Origin: Treponema_I sp045597345
Lineage (GTDB): Bacteria > Spirochaetota > Spirochaetia > Treponematales > Treponemataceae
DNA length: 21,288 bases
Direction of reading: 5' to 3'
Assembly (NCBI GenBank): GCA_045597345.1
Contig: JAZLJW010000298.1
Coordinates: 1 to 21,288, forward strand
Both the position numbers and the translations under genes were made by a program. Every line of letters starts with the position of its first letter. The stretch's first letter is position 1. Below are positions 20,834 through 21,288 of this stretch, piece by piece. Under the pieces are notes generated by a model, which was not told the DNA's origin, ran no database searches, and saw only the letters and a program-made list of their open reading frames with translations.

Positions 20834-21288
20834 ATGCGTTTTGGTCATTTTGATGATGAACAGCGGGAATACGTGATTGAAACCCCAAAAACTCCGTACC
20901 CCTGGATCAACTATCTTGGAAATGAAAAATTCTTTTCACTTATTTCCAATACTGCCGGCGGTTATGCATTCTACACCGATGCCCGCCTGCGCCGTTTAAC
21001 CCGTTACCGGTACAACAATGTACCCTTAGATGACAACGGTCGTTATTTCTACATTAAAGATGGGGACACCGTATGGAACCCCGGCTATAAACCCTGCAAG
21101 ACCGAACTGGACAGCTACGAATGCCGCCACGGTTTCGGCTACACAACCTTTGATTCAAGCAAGAACAATATCCGGGCAAAAGTGCTTTTCATGGTACCAA
21201 ACGGCGAAAACGCTGAAGTTCAGATGGTTACCCTGTCCAATACCGGTTCAGAAACCAAAACCATTACCCTGCAGAGCTATGTAGAATG
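20834..21288 (+). CDS. Cellobiose phosphorylase (GH94), N-terminal part
   Basis: The first 151 codons of a gene running off the right edge; full GH94 enzymes are about 800 aa. The enzyme splits cellobiose with phosphate into glucose-1-phosphate and glucose in the cytoplasm. The visible part is the N-terminal beta-sandwich: TPYPWINYLGNEKFFSLISN, then GGYAFYTDARLRRLTRYRYN, GRYFYIKDG and ELDSYECRHGFGYT. From memory this agrees much better with cellobiose phosphorylases of Clostridium type than with chitobiose phosphorylases. The catalytic Asp lies further downstream and is not visible. The start has GGAGGA about 9 bases before the ATG. Promoter and operator are strong and clear. It was identified by direct reading because the ORF has no stop in the window. 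Cellodextrin phosphorylase is a less likely alternative. Confidence 0.88.
   Translation, partial: MRFGHFDDEQREYVIETPKTPYPWINYLGNEKFFSLISNTAGGYAFYTDARLRRLTRYRYNNVPLDDNGRYFYIKDGDTVWNPGYKPCKTELDSYECRHGFGYTTFDSSKNNIRAKVLFMVPNGENAEVQMVTLSNTGSETKTITLQSYVE

Noticed and set aside
20834..21288. Chitobiose phosphorylase, suggested by the nearby nag genes
   Set aside because: The visible N-terminal motifs (RLRRLTRYRYN, GRYFYIKDG, SYECRHGFGYT) fit cellobiose phosphorylases better, though the specificity region is outside the window.
1..21288. CRISPR arrays, tRNA genes, insertion sequences or prophage genes
   Set aside because: No regularly spaced repeats, cloverleaf-like sequences, transposases or phage-like proteins were seen on reading both strands.

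Overview
The window looks like chromosomal DNA from a carbohydrate-fermenting anaerobic spirochaete, most likely a gut or rumen Treponema. This rests on protein content ([FeFe] hydrogenases, CHASE2-cyclase, HD-GYP protein, sugar ABC system, GH2 and GH94 enzymes) and on the style of the secreted binding protein. No rRNA or marker gene is in view, so the genus is an inference. There are 14 protein genes: 13 complete and one cut by the right edge. There is also one candidate 17-codon ORF. No tRNA, CRISPR array, IS element or phage gene was seen.

Region 1 (1-5400, minus strand) is a hydrogenase locus. In transcription order it holds a small NuoE-like [2Fe-2S] protein, a PAS-containing sensory [FeFe] hydrogenase (group C, HydS-like), a SpoIIE/PP2C-type phosphatase, a second small [2Fe-2S] protein and a group B [FeFe] hydrogenase. 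Genes are tightly spaced (12 bp, 5 bp, 91 bp, 8 bp overlap). A U-tract terminator closes it at 171-205. Left of that, a strong minus-strand promoter (TTGACA-16-TATATA) drives something outside the window, possibly a stable-RNA operon. The layout suggests that HydS senses H2 or redox state, the phosphatase carries the signal, and the group B enzyme is the catalytic output.

Region 2 (5350-8300, minus) is a single gene for a large CHASE2-class III adenylate cyclase with its own terminator. Region 3 (8393-11365, plus) carries a cytoplasmic GH2 beta-mannosidase and a YhbY-type ribosome-associated RNA-binding protein, with a perfect 13-bp hairpin between them. The 214 bp between yhbY and the next gene hold several stacked hairpins and a 17-codon ORF with a strong Shine-Dalgarno.

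Region 4 (11580-18760, minus) is a sugar-uptake and amino-sugar locus: nagA, nagB, a ROK-family repressor, a sugar-binding protein and two permeases, with no ATPase gene. Region 5 holds a 7TM-PAS-HD-GYP protein (minus, probable c-di-GMP phosphodiesterase) and, running off the right edge (plus), the start of a GH94 cellobiose phosphorylase.

The most informative regulatory signal is an inverted repeat built on AGTTGGTTGA/TCAACCAACT. It lies at the promoters of the GH94 gene, the sugar-binding-protein operon, nagA and probably the ROK gene itself. I infer one ROK regulon linking cello-oligosaccharide uptake, phosphorolysis and GlcNAc-6-P catabolism. A second pattern is that four genes without a Shine-Dalgarno (cyclase, HD-GYP, nagA, ROK) have a -10-like hexamer 6-9 nt before the start codon, which suggests leaderless mRNAs. 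Two degenerate copies of a CCTGAA/TTCAGG-type intergenic hairpin repeat flank the nag genes.
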